Below are positions 1 through 8,633 of a stretch of DNA of 64,000 nucleotides, piece by piece. The translations under genes were made by a program, and so were the position numbers. Where the stretch lies: positions 57,358-121,357 of the forward strand of contig VEPN01000003.1 of assembly GCA_012026835.1 (NCBI GenBank). The letters run 5' to 3'. Source of the DNA: Candidatus Methanoperedens sp. (GTDB lineage: Archaea > Halobacteriota > Methanosarcinia > Methanosarcinales > Methanoperedenaceae). The notes below the pieces were generated by a model, which worked only from the letters and a program-made list of their open reading frames with translations, did not search any database and was not told where the DNA came from. Within the stretch, counting starts at the first letter, position 1. Every line of letters begins with the position of its first letter.

Positions 1-1
1 T

Positions 2-709
2 CCGGCAAGAGGCGGTATCGAAGCTATGGTAAGGGCTATCGCAAGACCAATTGAGGATAAAATCCAGACCGGGTTCACTGTATCTTCGGTCGTGAAAGAG
101 AACGGGGTATTCTGGATCGGAAACGGCAAAGAAGCGATCACTGCCGACCGCTGCATATCAACGATTCCTCTGCATGAGCTTTTTAAATGCCTGGATGATG
201 TCCCCCGGGATGTCATGGGGTCATGCGCCGGCCTGAGGTATAATTCGCTTGCCTGCGTATTTCTGGGCATAAGGGGTAAAGTCCCTGGTATTTCATGGTT
301 ATACGTCCCTGAAAAGGAGCTGGGGCTTTTCAACAGGATTTCTTTCCCCTCCAACTACAGCCCATATGTGGCGCCTCCTGGGCACTCTTCAATTCTTGCC
401 GAGATTACGTATCATGAAGGCGACGAGGTATCGGCGATGGCTGACGCGGATATAATCGCACATGTTATAGAAGCGCTTGAGAATATGAATATCATAAAGA
501 ATGCGAAAGATGTGGTATTCAGCGCTCTCAGGCGGCAAAAATATGCATATGTCATCTATGATATCAACTATATGAAAAATATCGCAATAGTGAAAGACTT
601 TTGCAGGAAAAAGGATATCGGGCTTGTGGGACGTTTTGCAGAGTTTGAATACCTCAATATGGATGGCTGCATCAGGAATGCGATGGACTTTGCGGGGAAA
701 CTCGAATGA
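2..709 (+). CDS. FAD/NAD(P)-dependent oxidoreductase, amine-oxidase/UDP-galactopyranose-mutase-like (5' truncated by window)
   Basis: The reading frame is already open at base 2 and runs to a TGA at 709, so the N-terminal Rossmann FAD domain lies outside the window. What remains is the substrate-binding and C-terminal FAD-contact part. The start PARGGIEAM and the end GLVGRFAEFEYLNMDG, followed by an Asn-Ala-Met-Asp stretch, match the C-terminal FAD motif of the protoporphyrinogen-oxidase/amine-oxidase superfamily as it occurs in glycan clusters. It overlaps the next glycosyltransferase gene by 4 bp, which implies translational coupling and a role in modifying a sugar nucleotide or lipid-linked glycan. 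The exact substrate cannot be told. Confidence 0.75.
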   Translation, partial: PARGGIEAMVRAIARPIEDKIQTGFTVSSVVKENGVFWIGNGKEAITADRCISTIPLHELFKCLDDVPRDVMGSCAGLRYNSLACVFLGIRGKVPGISWLYVPEKELGLFNRISFPSNYSPYVAPPGHSSILAEITYHEGDEVSAMADADIIAHVIEALENMNIIKNAKDVVFSALRRQKYAYVIYDINYMKNIAIVKDFCRKKDIGLVGRFAEFEYLNMDGCIRNAMDFAGKLE

Positions 710-1683
710 AAGTAAATATTTTTGTAGAAGATATGCTGTTTTTTAAATACATTGGATGCGCGACTGCTGCAAAAACGCTTTACAGGCAGCTTTGCCAGAA
801 ACCCGGGATGGATGTGTCATGGAATTCAAAAAGCTCGGACTTTGATATTGTACATTACCACACCTTCGGGCCTTTATCTCTTCTTAACAGAAAATACTCC
901 CGCGGGGTCAAGGTATTGACTGCACATTCCACACCCCGCATCAATGTGGGCAACCTTGCATTTTCAAGGACAATCAACCGGTATTACCCCAATTTTTATC
1001 GAAATTTTGATCACATCATCAACATATCGGTACCATGCCAGCAGGAAGTTGAGCAGATAGTGCCCGATATGTCATCATCATTGATCCCCAATGGAATCGA
1101 CCGGGATTATTTCGTGAGGAATGAAGATAAGCGCGAAAGTTTCAGGAACAGGTTCGATATCGGAGATGACGAGAAGCTGGTCCTTGCGGTGGCACAGCAG
1201 ACCCCGCGAAAAGGCATTTACGATTTTATCGCATTATCGAAAAAATACCCTGGGATAAGGTGGATATGGGTAGGAGGCTTTCCTTATAGCGTGTTCTCAA
1301 AAGATTATTTCAAGATAGAGAAGGCAAAAAAACAATGCGGGAAAAACGCCATATTCACAGGATTCCTTCCTGATATAATAGAAGCATACAGCGGGGCGGA
1401 TGTATTTCTCATGCCCTCTTATGCTGAGACTTTCGGGCTTGTAATACTGGAAGCGCTGTCATGCGGCCTGCCTGTTGTGGCCCGCGGGATTCCGGAATTC
1501 AGGGAGATTTTTCCCGGTTCAGTCCAGTTCTTTAACAATATCGGTGAGGCAGGGGCGCATATTACGGATGATGAGGCTTTACATCGCTTTTCAGGCAAAG
1601 CCCGCGACTTTACTGCACAGTACGATATCAAGCAAATTGCTGATATGCATTGTGAGCTTTACAGGGAGCTTGTGGAATCATGA
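706..1683 (+). CDS. Glycosyltransferase family 4 (GT-B fold)
   Basis: A 325-residue retaining glycosyltransferase that should move a sugar from a nucleotide donor to a glycan acceptor on the cytoplasmic face of the membrane. The C-terminal donor-binding half carries the EX7E signature (ETFGLVILE near residue 241) after the typical SGADVFLMPS strand, and AVAQQTPRKGI opens the second Rossmann domain near residue 160. It starts on ATG inside the end of the preceding oxidoreductase and overlaps the following GT2 gene by 4 bp, so the three genes form one tightly coupled operon. The donor and acceptor cannot be inferred. Confidence 0.88.
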   Translation: MKVNIFVEDMLFFKYIGCATAAKTLYRQLCQKPGMDVSWNSKSSDFDIVHYHTFGPLSLLNRKYSRGVKVLTAHSTPRINVGNLAFSRTINRYYPNFYRNFDHIINISVPCQQEVEQIVPDMSSSLIPNGIDRDYFVRNEDKRESFRNRFDIGDDEKLVLAVAQQTPRKGIYDFIALSKKYPGIRWIWVGGFPYSVFSKDYFKIEKAKKQCGKNAIFTGFLPDIIEAYSGADVFLMPSYAETFGLVILEALSCGLPVVARGIPEFREIFPGSVQFFNNIGEAGAHITDDEALHRFSGKARDFTAQYDIKQIADMHCELYRELVES

Positions 1684-2378
1684 TATCCGTAATAGTCCCG
1701 ACCTACAATGAAGAAGCTGGCATCAAAGCCTGTCTTGTGTCCCTGTGCCATCAGACACTGCCGAGAAATGAATATGAGATAATCGTGGTGGATGGGAATT
1801 CAAAGGACAGGACGCGCGAGATAGCAGAAGAATATGCAGATGAGGTTTTTATCCAGACAAGCAAGAAAGTAGGGGGCGCAAGGAACGATGGTGTGATGCG
1901 CGCAAAAGGGGAAATCGTTGCAACCACGGATGCAGATTGTATTATACCACCCGAGTGGCTTGAGATAATAAGGAATAATTTCAAAAAAGGAAATATCGCC
2001 CAGCTTTATGGGACTGTCTATCCGATAGAGGAAGGAATAAAACACAAGCTTTCACTCCTGGGTGCGAATACTTTCTCAAGGATCGGCTACTACACGCATA
2101 CATTGTATTACACTCTGGGATGCAATACCGCATTTGATAAAGAAATTTTCTTAAAGGCAGGCATGTACAGGTGCATAGATGCAGGTGACGACCTTGAGAT
2201 AGCGCGCAGGATCAGGAAAATCGGGCGGGTGAAGTTCGATGGCCGCATGAAAGTAGGTTTCTCAATGCGCAGGTACCAGCAATTCGGCACTTTAAAATCA
2301 CTTTACGAATGGTTCTATATAGTTGCGCGTGGAGGCGAAGCTTCAAAATACTCGTATTCAAAACGCAGCTATAAATGA
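1680..2378 (+). CDS. Glycosyltransferase family 2 (GT-A fold)
   Basis: A 232-residue inverting glycosyltransferase. The N-terminus ISVIVPTYNEEAGI is the canonical GT2 nucleotide-binding start and DAD at residues 84-86 is the metal-binding DXD equivalent. GDDLEIARRIRK near residue 170 matches the acceptor-side ED/DDxxL-type catalytic motif. It lacks long membrane helices, so it is probably a soluble or peripheral enzyme acting on a polyprenyl-linked or protein-linked sugar. It is the last gene of the operon that begins before the window. Its ATG sits in the overlap ATGA with the GT4 stop. Confidence 0.9.
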   Translation: MISVIVPTYNEEAGIKACLVSLCHQTLPRNEYEIIVVDGNSKDRTREIAEEYADEVFIQTSKKVGGARNDGVMRAKGEIVATTDADCIIPPEWLEIIRNNFKKGNIAQLYGTVYPIEEGIKHKLSLLGANTFSRIGYYTHTLYYTLGCNTAFDKEIFLKAGMYRCIDAGDDLEIARRIRKIGRVKFDGRMKVGFSMRRYQQFGTLKSLYEWFYIVARGGEASKYSYSKRSYK

Positions 2379-2450
2379 CGGTTGAGTGCAGATTTAAATA
2401 TGAATATTTACCTATCATATAAAAGGATTGAAGATTCAAGAGGTGATTAA

Positions 2451-2894
2451 ATGAAGGCAATAATAACAATCATTACTTTGGCGTCTATTATAATTACCCT
2501 GGGCTGTGTTTCCAATCAGATACGGGAAGAAGATTTAGGCTCCGATCTGTCTGTAGCCATTGGCCAGGCTGGCGGGGATCAGGCAGGTTTCCAAAAAATC
2601 TCATGGAAAGCAAACATCGGGAATTCCAGGAATAAAACTGCCGAAAATGTCAGCGTAAATGTCATCCTGCACCCGGAGGTTGTTTCAAGACTGGCCTCGG
2701 TGGAAGGAAATAACGTATTGCTTGGGGACCTGAAGTCTGGAACCGGCGCTGGATTCAACGGAACTGCAACATTCAATTCAACCGGCCTCAGTAAGCAGGA
2801 TATAGCTGCATGGGAGCCTCTCGTGAAGATAAAAGTGGCATGGACAGAGGAAGGAAGAGTGATGGAGAAAATACTTCCGGAGGCGGAAAAATGA
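2451..2894 (+). CDS. Small exported lipoprotein, unknown function
   Basis: A 147-residue protein that begins with a lysine, a hydrophobic stretch and a lipobox-like LGC (Cys at residue 19), so it is likely an archaeal lipoprotein anchored outside the cytoplasmic membrane. The mature part has the alternating polar/hydrophobic pattern of an immunoglobulin-like beta domain with ENVSVNVILHPE and VKIKVAWTEEG, similar in look to CARDB/FxLYD-type modules. A TATA-like TTTAAATATG lies about 60 bp upstream and an AGAGGTGA ribosome-binding site precedes the ATG. It probably is cotranscribed with the membrane protein that follows 17 bp later. Confidence 0.65.
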   Translation: MKAIITIITLASIIITLGCVSNQIREEDLGSDLSVAIGQAGGDQAGFQKISWKANIGNSRNKTAENVSVNVILHPEVVSRLASVEGNNVLLGDLKSGTGAGFNGTATFNSTGLSKQDIAAWEPLVKIKVAWTEEGRVMEKILPEAEK

Positions 2895-2911
2895 ATTCAG
2901 GCGAATACTAA

Positions 2912-3583
2912 ATGAGTGGCAACAGGAAAATCTCACTGGTTCTTGCATGCCTCTCACTTGCGGTATCGTTGCTGGTTTCCTTATATATCACAAGCTTCCA
3001 GTACTCTCCTGTAATTGTTCTTTTCCCGTTTATTTCCCTGGCAGGAGCGATAGGGATACTTTTAAGGAACAAGCATTTGCTGATCGCATCGACTCTTGTA
3101 TCCCTTGTGATTACAACTCTTGGGATAATGACCGTTGGCGGGCTGCTTGCCGCATCTTCCCTGCCTCTTATAATCTCGACTTTTGTATATCCTGGCGATT
3201 CCCGGAAGGCGGAAGTTGATGAGAAAGTAAAAAAGAAAATAATAATAACACTGGCAGCATCCGTTCTCATAGCTTTGTTTGCAAGTTTGGCTGAAACATC
3301 ATGGCTGTATGATAAATATATTTCTATGGGCTTGCTTCTCTCTGATTTTGAATTCATATTCCTGTTTTTGCTTCTTATAACCCTGCCTTTGATGGGGATT
3401 GCAGGAGTGATGGGCGGGAACAAAGATTTTTTGAACACCGCCGCAGCAATATCCATAGTTCCGGCCATATTTATGGGATTACTCACAGAAAGTTTTCTGT
3501 TTCCCGTCTCTTGCACGCTGCTTGTTATTTCCGCTTTTCTTTACGAGAGTGAAATAGGCAAGGAGCTAAAAAATAAACAATAA
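2912..3583 (+). CDS. Polytopic membrane protein, unknown function
   Basis: A 223-residue very hydrophobic protein with about six to seven predicted membrane helices (for example residues 8-28, 32-50, 54-75, 77-95, 107-125, 143-165 and 175-200) and a short charged tail rich in Lys and Glu. No catalytic motif or known family signature is visible. It follows the lipoprotein gene closely on the same strand, so the two may work together at the cell surface. The antisense strand also has a long open frame, but that frame lacks hydrophobic or family logic. Confidence 0.6.
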   Translation: MSGNRKISLVLACLSLAVSLLVSLYITSFQYSPVIVLFPFISLAGAIGILLRNKHLLIASTLVSLVITTLGIMTVGGLLAASSLPLIISTFVYPGDSRKAEVDEKVKKKIIITLAASVLIALFASLAETSWLYDKYISMGLLLSDFEFIFLFLLLITLPLMGIAGVMGGNKDFLNTAAAISIVPAIFMGLLTESFLFPVSCTLLVISAFLYESEIGKELKNKQ

Positions 3584-3614
3584 AGCCATGTTTTAAGAGA
3601 ACTGCGCGGATTCA

Positions 3615-4673
3615 TTAGATCGAATAGCACCATCCTGACGTATCTGCCTTCTCTCCATATTGCAATGCTGTTATCTCATCATATAATCTCTGCGAGAGTG
3701 TTCCAATCTTCCCGCCGTTTATTGTAATTTTTTCGCTCTCATGCTGTATCCAGCCGACGGGTGAGATTACAGCGGCTGTGCCTGTTCCGAAAGCCTCCTT
3801 TAACCTGCCTTCGTTTGATGCCAGCAGCACCTCATCTATTGAAATCCTGCGCTCAACTACATCCATGTCCCACTTCTTTGCCAGGTGGATTACCGTGTTG
3901 CGCGTCACTCCTTCCAGTATAGTGCCCCCCAGTGCTGGCGTTATTAATTCATTGTCTATACGGAAAAAGACATTCATGGCTCCCGACTCTTCGATATATT
4001 TCCTTTCCAGCCCGTCAAGCCACAGTACCTGTGTAAATCCTTTCTTTTTTGCTTCCTGAGCAGGCAGGAGGCTTGATGCATAGTTGGCAGGCGTTTTTGC
4101 CGCCCCAAGACCTCCTTTTGCGGCACGTATATATTCGCCTGATGTCACAAGTTTTACCGGGTTGATGCCTTCTTTATAATACGACCCGACAGGAGACGTT
4201 ATTATCATGAAGCGGTAAGTGTCTGCGATCTTTACGCCGAGGAAATTGTCAGATGCAAAAACAAAGGGGCGGATGTAGAGGGAGTTGCCTTTCTTTTTCG
4301 GTATCCACTCCTTATCCAGCACGGTCAGTTCTTTTAATGCCGTGATAAATACATCATAACTTACTTCAGGGATGCACAGCCTCTGGCAGGATTTATTTAG
4401 TCTCTCATGATATTTCTCAGGGCGGAATACATTCACCCTGTTTCCTGCCCTGAATGCCTTGAGTCCTTCAAAGACGACCTGCCCGTAGTGCAGTGAACAT
4501 AAAGACGGGTATATCTCGATTTTCCCGAACGGGATAATCTCAGGTGATACCCATTCCCCATTCCTGTACTCCATGCTGAACATATGGTCTGAGAAAACCT
4601 CGCCGAACCCCAGTTTCTCAAAGTCTGTTTCATTCATTCTGCTATGATGGGTCTTCGTAATTTTAATTTTCAT
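3615..4673 (-). CDS. ilvE: Branched-chain amino acid aminotransferase
   Basis: A 352-residue fold-type IV PLP aminotransferase that interconverts Leu, Ile or Val with their 2-oxo acids using glutamate/2-oxoglutarate. The PLP lysine is K193 in GAAKTPANYASSL; SLHYGQVVFEGLKAFR near 60-75 and the conserved FGTGTAAVISPVG near 300 are family hallmarks. The length and the FGTGTAAVI region match the longer bacterial/eukaryotic-type BCAT rather than the 300-residue E. coli type. It stands alone, convergent with the membrane protein upstream and divergent from the island at 4.8 kb; AGGAGG-like sequence precedes the ATG. Confidence 0.93.
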   Translation of the reverse strand: MKIKITKTHHSRMNETDFEKLGFGEVFSDHMFSMEYRNGEWVSPEIIPFGKIEIYPSLCSLHYGQVVFEGLKAFRAGNRVNVFRPEKYHERLNKSCQRLCIPEVSYDVFITALKELTVLDKEWIPKKKGNSLYIRPFVFASDNFLGVKIADTYRFMIITSPVGSYYKEGINPVKLVTSGEYIRAAKGGLGAAKTPANYASSLLPAQEAKKKGFTQVLWLDGLERKYIEESGAMNVFFRIDNELITPALGGTILEGVTRNTVIHLAKKWDMDVVERRISIDEVLLASNEGRLKEAFGTGTAAVISPVGWIQHESEKITINGGKIGTLSQRLYDEITALQYGEKADTSGWCYSI

Positions 4674-4851
4674 TATGATACCTCCTTTTACTTCCGGTTC
4701 TGGATTTTTTTGCCGGGCGGATTTTTTTATTTAAGGGCTATTTCCATAATGGTTTATAGATTATTTCCTTACCCTTGATACTTTCCCCCAGCGAGCGTAG
4801 TCAATAATTATCAGGATAACACGATTGACAGGATGAGATGTAAAAATTCTG

Positions 4852-5480
4852 GAGTGTGACCGATTTTGTTGAAACTTCTATAATGTAGAGCCTATATTAT
4901 AGGAGTTGAAACAACATGGCAAAATTATTCACAAAGGAACAGGCAAGAACCTGGCTAAGGGAAAACAATCTGAAAGATGGGAATAGTATCGAGAATGCTT
5001 TCATCGCTGAGATCAAAGACGTTCTCCAGGAAGCATTAGAAGAGGAGATGAATACCACACTTGGCTATACCAAGTATGATTGGAAAAACAAGAACACAGA
5101 AAATTCGAGGAATGGCCATTCCAAAAAGACGGTAAAAAGTCAACTTGGAAATATCGAACTTCAAATCCCAAGAGATACCAGCGGTGAATTTGAGCCGATA
5201 ATCGTAAAGAAGCATGATAGAACAATATCAAGCGAGCTTGAAGGAATGATCACTTCTTTATTTGCCCAGGGAATGAGCAACAGGGACATAGAATCTCACA
5301 TGAGGAAGATATACGGCCTTGAAATATCTGCCGAAATGGTAACGAGAATAACCGACAAGATCCTGCCAATCGCAAGGGAATGGCAGAATCGGCAGTTGAG
5401 TGGAATGTATCCGATAATTTATCTGGATGGTATTGTTTTCAACGTAAAAGAAGAAAGCCAAGTCGTAAAAAACCTGCCAG
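4852..5480 (+). mobile_element. Truncated IS256-family insertion sequence
   Basis: A probable left end starts near 4852 (GAGTGTGACCGATTTTGTTG), a type of terminal repeat sequence used by IS256-group elements, followed 60 bp later by the transposase start. The element loses transposase homology near 5470 and no matching right inverted repeat is visible downstream, so the 3' half was deleted or replaced. It marks the left border of the AT-rich island that carries the DruA, HerA and NurA genes. The right boundary is approximate. Confidence 0.6.
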
Positions 5481-5554
5481 TGATACGGAAAATTGAAAAA
5501 ATGCTTTTGAAGATATTCAAGTATACAACTGCGACCTTAAACGTAATTTATTAA
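4916..5554 (+). pseudogene. IS256-family (Mutator-like) transposase, truncated
   Basis: The 212 codons encode only about the first half of a roughly 400-residue DDE transposase. Recognisable parts are the N-terminal EEMNTTLGYTKYDW, the NSRNGHSKKTVKSQLGNIEL block, FAQGMSNRDIESHMRKIYG, and the first catalytic aspartate in PIIYLDGIVF near residue 171. After KEESQVV the expected continuation is missing and is replaced by an unrelated tail that ends at a stop, so the second Asp and the Glu of the active site are gone. It cannot transpose by itself; it is a scar of earlier mobility at the edge of the defence-like island. Confidence 0.85.
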
Positions 5555-5588
5555 TATAATGTCAACGTTCTAAATATTTATAAAAAAG

Positions 5589-6785
5589 ATGGGTATGGTA
5601 GACGAAACACAGCAAGCTCAAGAACTTCGGCAGAAAATAATTCACAAGCTTCTTAGTTTTGGGTATGTAAATCAATCAAATGGTGAACTTAAACCTCCAG
5701 ATTCAATTGATAAAAGTTCAATCCGGGTATTTCATGAAGATCGTCATCGCCACATTCTCCAATCTAATAAGGAATGGATCATCAAACATGAAGGAAAAGT
5801 CATCAATTATTTTGCAAATGGAGATGATATAGAAATATCCTCCATATCCCCGAAGCTTGTAAATGTTCAGGATAAACGAAAGTATCAAACCCTGTTTCGT
5901 TATGCAACATATCTGTGGAGTATTCCAGTTTCTCAAGGCTACGGCCGTAGAATGCGCTATCTAATAATGGATTCTTCTAACAACAAGCTTATAGGTATAA
6001 TTGGGCTTACTGATCCAGTTATAGGGTTAAAAGCTCGTGATGATTGGATTGGATGGACAAGAGATCAGAAGGAAGATCGTCTGTGGCACACTCTCGACGC
6101 CTATGTTCTTGGGGCTGTTCCACCTTATAATCAGTTATTGGGAGGTAAACTGGTTGCCTCATTAGTAACATGTAATGAAATACGTAAGGATTTCAAAAAA
6201 AAATACGAGAATAAGAAGGCTGTAATATCTGGGAAAACACGTAAAGGACATCTTGTACTTGTAACAACTAATACAGCATTGGGCAAATCATCTATGCTAA
6301 GTCGTCTCTACTATACACCTGATGGATACGATACGAAGACAGATGTGAAAAATAGAAGAGAACTTTGGTACCACGTTGGCTGGACGAGCGGATATGGGCA
6401 CTTCCACCTTAATAGTGGCCTTGCTGATGAAATGATAGATTATCTTCATGATGTCGGCGATCCAATCATTGAAAGGCATCGTTTTGGACAGGGGCCTCAA
6501 TGGAAGATGCGAGTAATTCGGAATTGTCTTCAGCGCATTAATCTTAATGGGAATAATTTGCTTTATCATGGAATAAAACGTGGTTTCTATGGAGCACCAT
6601 TAACTCGTAATTTCAAGGAATATCTCTGCGGCATAACCAACGAACCAGACTACTACGATCAGCCTGCTGATGATATTTCTGCTTATATTAAGGAGAGGTA
6701 TATAATTCCAAGAGCTAAAAGAGTTACTGATCGATTGAAAGATTTTGATATAGAAACCATTCGCATATCTAAAGATCTAGAATAA
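5589..6785 (+). CDS. DruA-type protein (DUF4338)
   Basis: A 398-residue protein with the DUF4338 core: LIGIIGLTDPVIGLKARD and DWIGW near 135-155, followed by LDAYVLGAVPPYNQLLGG near 170-190, then KSSMLSRLYY and WTSGYGHFHL. In Druantia type I anti-phage systems this domain is DruA, acting with other Dru proteins; standalone copies are also common and have been found near mobile elements. Here no DruE helicase or DruB/C/D partner is present. Its 3' end faces the HerA gene with 6 bp between, so it is not cotranscribed with HerA/NurA. Base composition is AT-rich like the rest of the island. The biochemical activity is unknown; ATG at 5589 or 5595 could be the start. Confidence 0.82.
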   Translation: MGMVDETQQAQELRQKIIHKLLSFGYVNQSNGELKPPDSIDKSSIRVFHEDRHRHILQSNKEWIIKHEGKVINYFANGDDIEISSISPKLVNVQDKRKYQTLFRYATYLWSIPVSQGYGRRMRYLIMDSSNNKLIGIIGLTDPVIGLKARDDWIGWTRDQKEDRLWHTLDAYVLGAVPPYNQLLGGKLVASLVTCNEIRKDFKKKYENKKAVISGKTRKGHLVLVTTNTALGKSSMLSRLYYTPDGYDTKTDVKNRRELWYHVGWTSGYGHFHLNSGLADEMIDYLHDVGDPIIERHRFGQGPQWKMRVIRNCLQRINLNGNNLLYHGIKRGFYGAPLTRNFKEYLCGITNEPDYYDQPADDISAYIKERYIIPRAKRVTDRLKDFDIETIRISKDLE

Positions 6786-6791
6786 ACTATA

Positions 6792-8633
6792 TTATTCTTT
6801 TAATAACGTTACCTTCAATAATAAGACAGGATAATATTTGAAAGTAATTGAAAATTCATCACCAATAGGGCCTTTTTGAAGAGCATTTTTTGGCCTGAGG
6901 TATTTTTTTTCATCCTCAGTTAACATTCTGAATAACTCCGTACACTTTTTACCCAGTTCTGTTAAGCCTTTTGCTTCCACTTGTTTAACTTTTTCTAAAA
7001 TGCTTTTAAATAGTGGGCTTGTAAGATCATCATCCACTGTATGCAATATATTTTTTAATATAGGATTGGATTGTTGAACTTCTAAACTTTTATTCGGACT
7101 AGTTTCTGTTTCAAAATTATTTATTTGAACGGGTATAACAAATGGCTGACTAGATGTCCACATATAACATTTGCCTTTTACTGGTTCATTTAATAATTGG
7201 GTTGCCACATCATTAGAATAGTGCGCGTTGGCCCTATACAATGAGTCTAAGTCTCCTTTACTCAAGAGATGAAATACAAAGAAATTATCTGCCTGACTAA
7301 GAATTTCGAAAGGAATACTTGATGGTTGTTGCGTTACAAAAATTCCACCTAATAGGTACTTTCTTCCTTCCTTGGCTAAATCGATAAAAGCACTAAGATT
7401 AGTACTCTCGGAAAAAACAGATTGCGCCTCTTCTACAACAAAAGTTGCTTTCATTAGATCTTCTTTACCACCGACTATGTAGTTATCTTGATTTTTATTG
7501 AAAATATATCTAACAATTATGGAACTTAACCATAAGGCCGATTTTGAATCTAATAAAGAGATATCTGTAATGATCACTTGACCTTCTTTTATTCCTTTTT
7601 CGATAATTCCCAATAATTTTGATTCGGGATCGTGTAGATTTTTAATTGGTGGAACCAAGTTATTTCTGATGGGTTTCATATCAGATTCTTCAGATTCCGT
7701 AATATTAAGTGCTGAGTTTATTTCACTGAGAGGAGCGTTCCATCCCTTCTCATAAAGTAAATCAACAAGTTTATGCCACTGGGCTAAATCAATGCCCATA
7801 AGTTTTGGGAAAAAAATAGTGTTTTCATGTTTGGTAGATGGAATAACTAAAGGCAGAATCAATTGTGGCGGTAAATCTTTCAGATTGAGCTTTAATTTTT
7901 GATAAACATTGTTTGTGTGGGGTACGTCCTTTCTATTAGTTATGAGGATTGCAGGTCTTTTATCCATTACGCCTGGTATTGGTTTTTGACTTTTTCTAAC
8001 TGTAAATGCGTATTCTCCTTCGGGATCAAATACCACTAGACTCCCAAAATCTTTATGCCAATGGCTTGAAACAATTTTCATAAAATTACTCTTGCCATAA
8101 CCGGCCCTTGCAAAGACAAAGGTTCTTTTTGAATCTAGTTCAGACAATTTGAAATTAATTTTTATACTATCATCTAAAAAGTAAGTGCCAATCTCTTGTC
8201 CTTTCTGTTGTTCTTCCAGAGCCTGATTAACAATCTTTTTAATTGTTTCGGAACTTGCTTTAACAACTCTACTTGTAATGTGGGGTATTCTTCTTAATCC
8301 GGGTTTGAATTTATTATATTCGTCAAGAGTACCTAAAATCTTTATTTTAACGCTGTAACTTATCTTTCGTTTCTTAATGTCGCTACCTATTGCTTCAGCA
8401 TCCAAGGCTACATCGCTAAGCCACTTTTGGCCCATAAAAGACGTTAATTCGCCTTGTGGAACAAAATCAATCACCCTAGCCACCAATTTGTTTGGTGAAT
8501 CTTGGATTAGAAGAAAACACCCTATCTCAATAGGAAAATCTGCCTTGTAAGGTGCAATAATGTTGGCAATGTATTCATAAGAAGAGCTTTCTAATCCAAT
8601 AAAAACGCCCATTACTTCTTCATGTTCAGTCAT
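6792..8633 (-). CDS. HerA-like DNA translocase/ATPase (DUF87)
   Basis: A 613-residue hexameric FtsK/HerA-type ATPase. The N-terminal HAS-barrel-like domain (first about 130 residues) precedes Walker A ARAGYGKSNF near residue 178, Walker B ATFVVEEAQSVF near 398 and the sensor-like FVTQQPSSIP near 430. HerA pumps DNA into its partner nuclease NurA in archaeal end resection and in bacterial NurA-HerA anti-phage complexes. It overlaps the 3' end of the upstream NurA gene by 8 bp, the expected coupling for the partner pair. AT-rich codon use and position inside an IS-flanked island favour a defence role over the housekeeping Mre11-Rad50-HerA-NurA set, which would normally include mre11 and rad50. 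Confidence 0.85.
   Translation of the reverse strand: MTEHEEVMGVFIGLESSSYEYIANIIAPYKADFPIEIGCFLLIQDSPNKLVARVIDFVPQGELTSFMGQKWLSDVALDAEAIGSDIKKRKISYSVKIKILGTLDEYNKFKPGLRRIPHITSRVVKASSETIKKIVNQALEEQQKGQEIGTYFLDDSIKINFKLSELDSKRTFVFARAGYGKSNFMKIVSSHWHKDFGSLVVFDPEGEYAFTVRKSQKPIPGVMDKRPAILITNRKDVPHTNNVYQKLKLNLKDLPPQLILPLVIPSTKHENTIFFPKLMGIDLAQWHKLVDLLYEKGWNAPLSEINSALNITESEESDMKPIRNNLVPPIKNLHDPESKLLGIIEKGIKEGQVIITDISLLDSKSALWLSSIIVRYIFNKNQDNYIVGGKEDLMKATFVVEEAQSVFSESTNLSAFIDLAKEGRKYLLGGIFVTQQPSSIPFEILSQADNFFVFHLLSKGDLDSLYRANAHYSNDVATQLLNEPVKGKCYMWTSSQPFVIPVQINNFETETSPNKSLEVQQSNPILKNILHTVDDDLTSPLFKSILEKVKQVEAKGLTELGKKCTELFRMLTEDEKKYLRPKNALQKGPIGDEFSITFKYYPVLLLKVTLLKE

Noticed and set aside
2908..3516. 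202-codon minus-strand frame opposite the membrane protein
   Set aside because: The plus-strand frame has a clean membrane-protein pattern and ribosome-binding site; the minus-strand frame does not.
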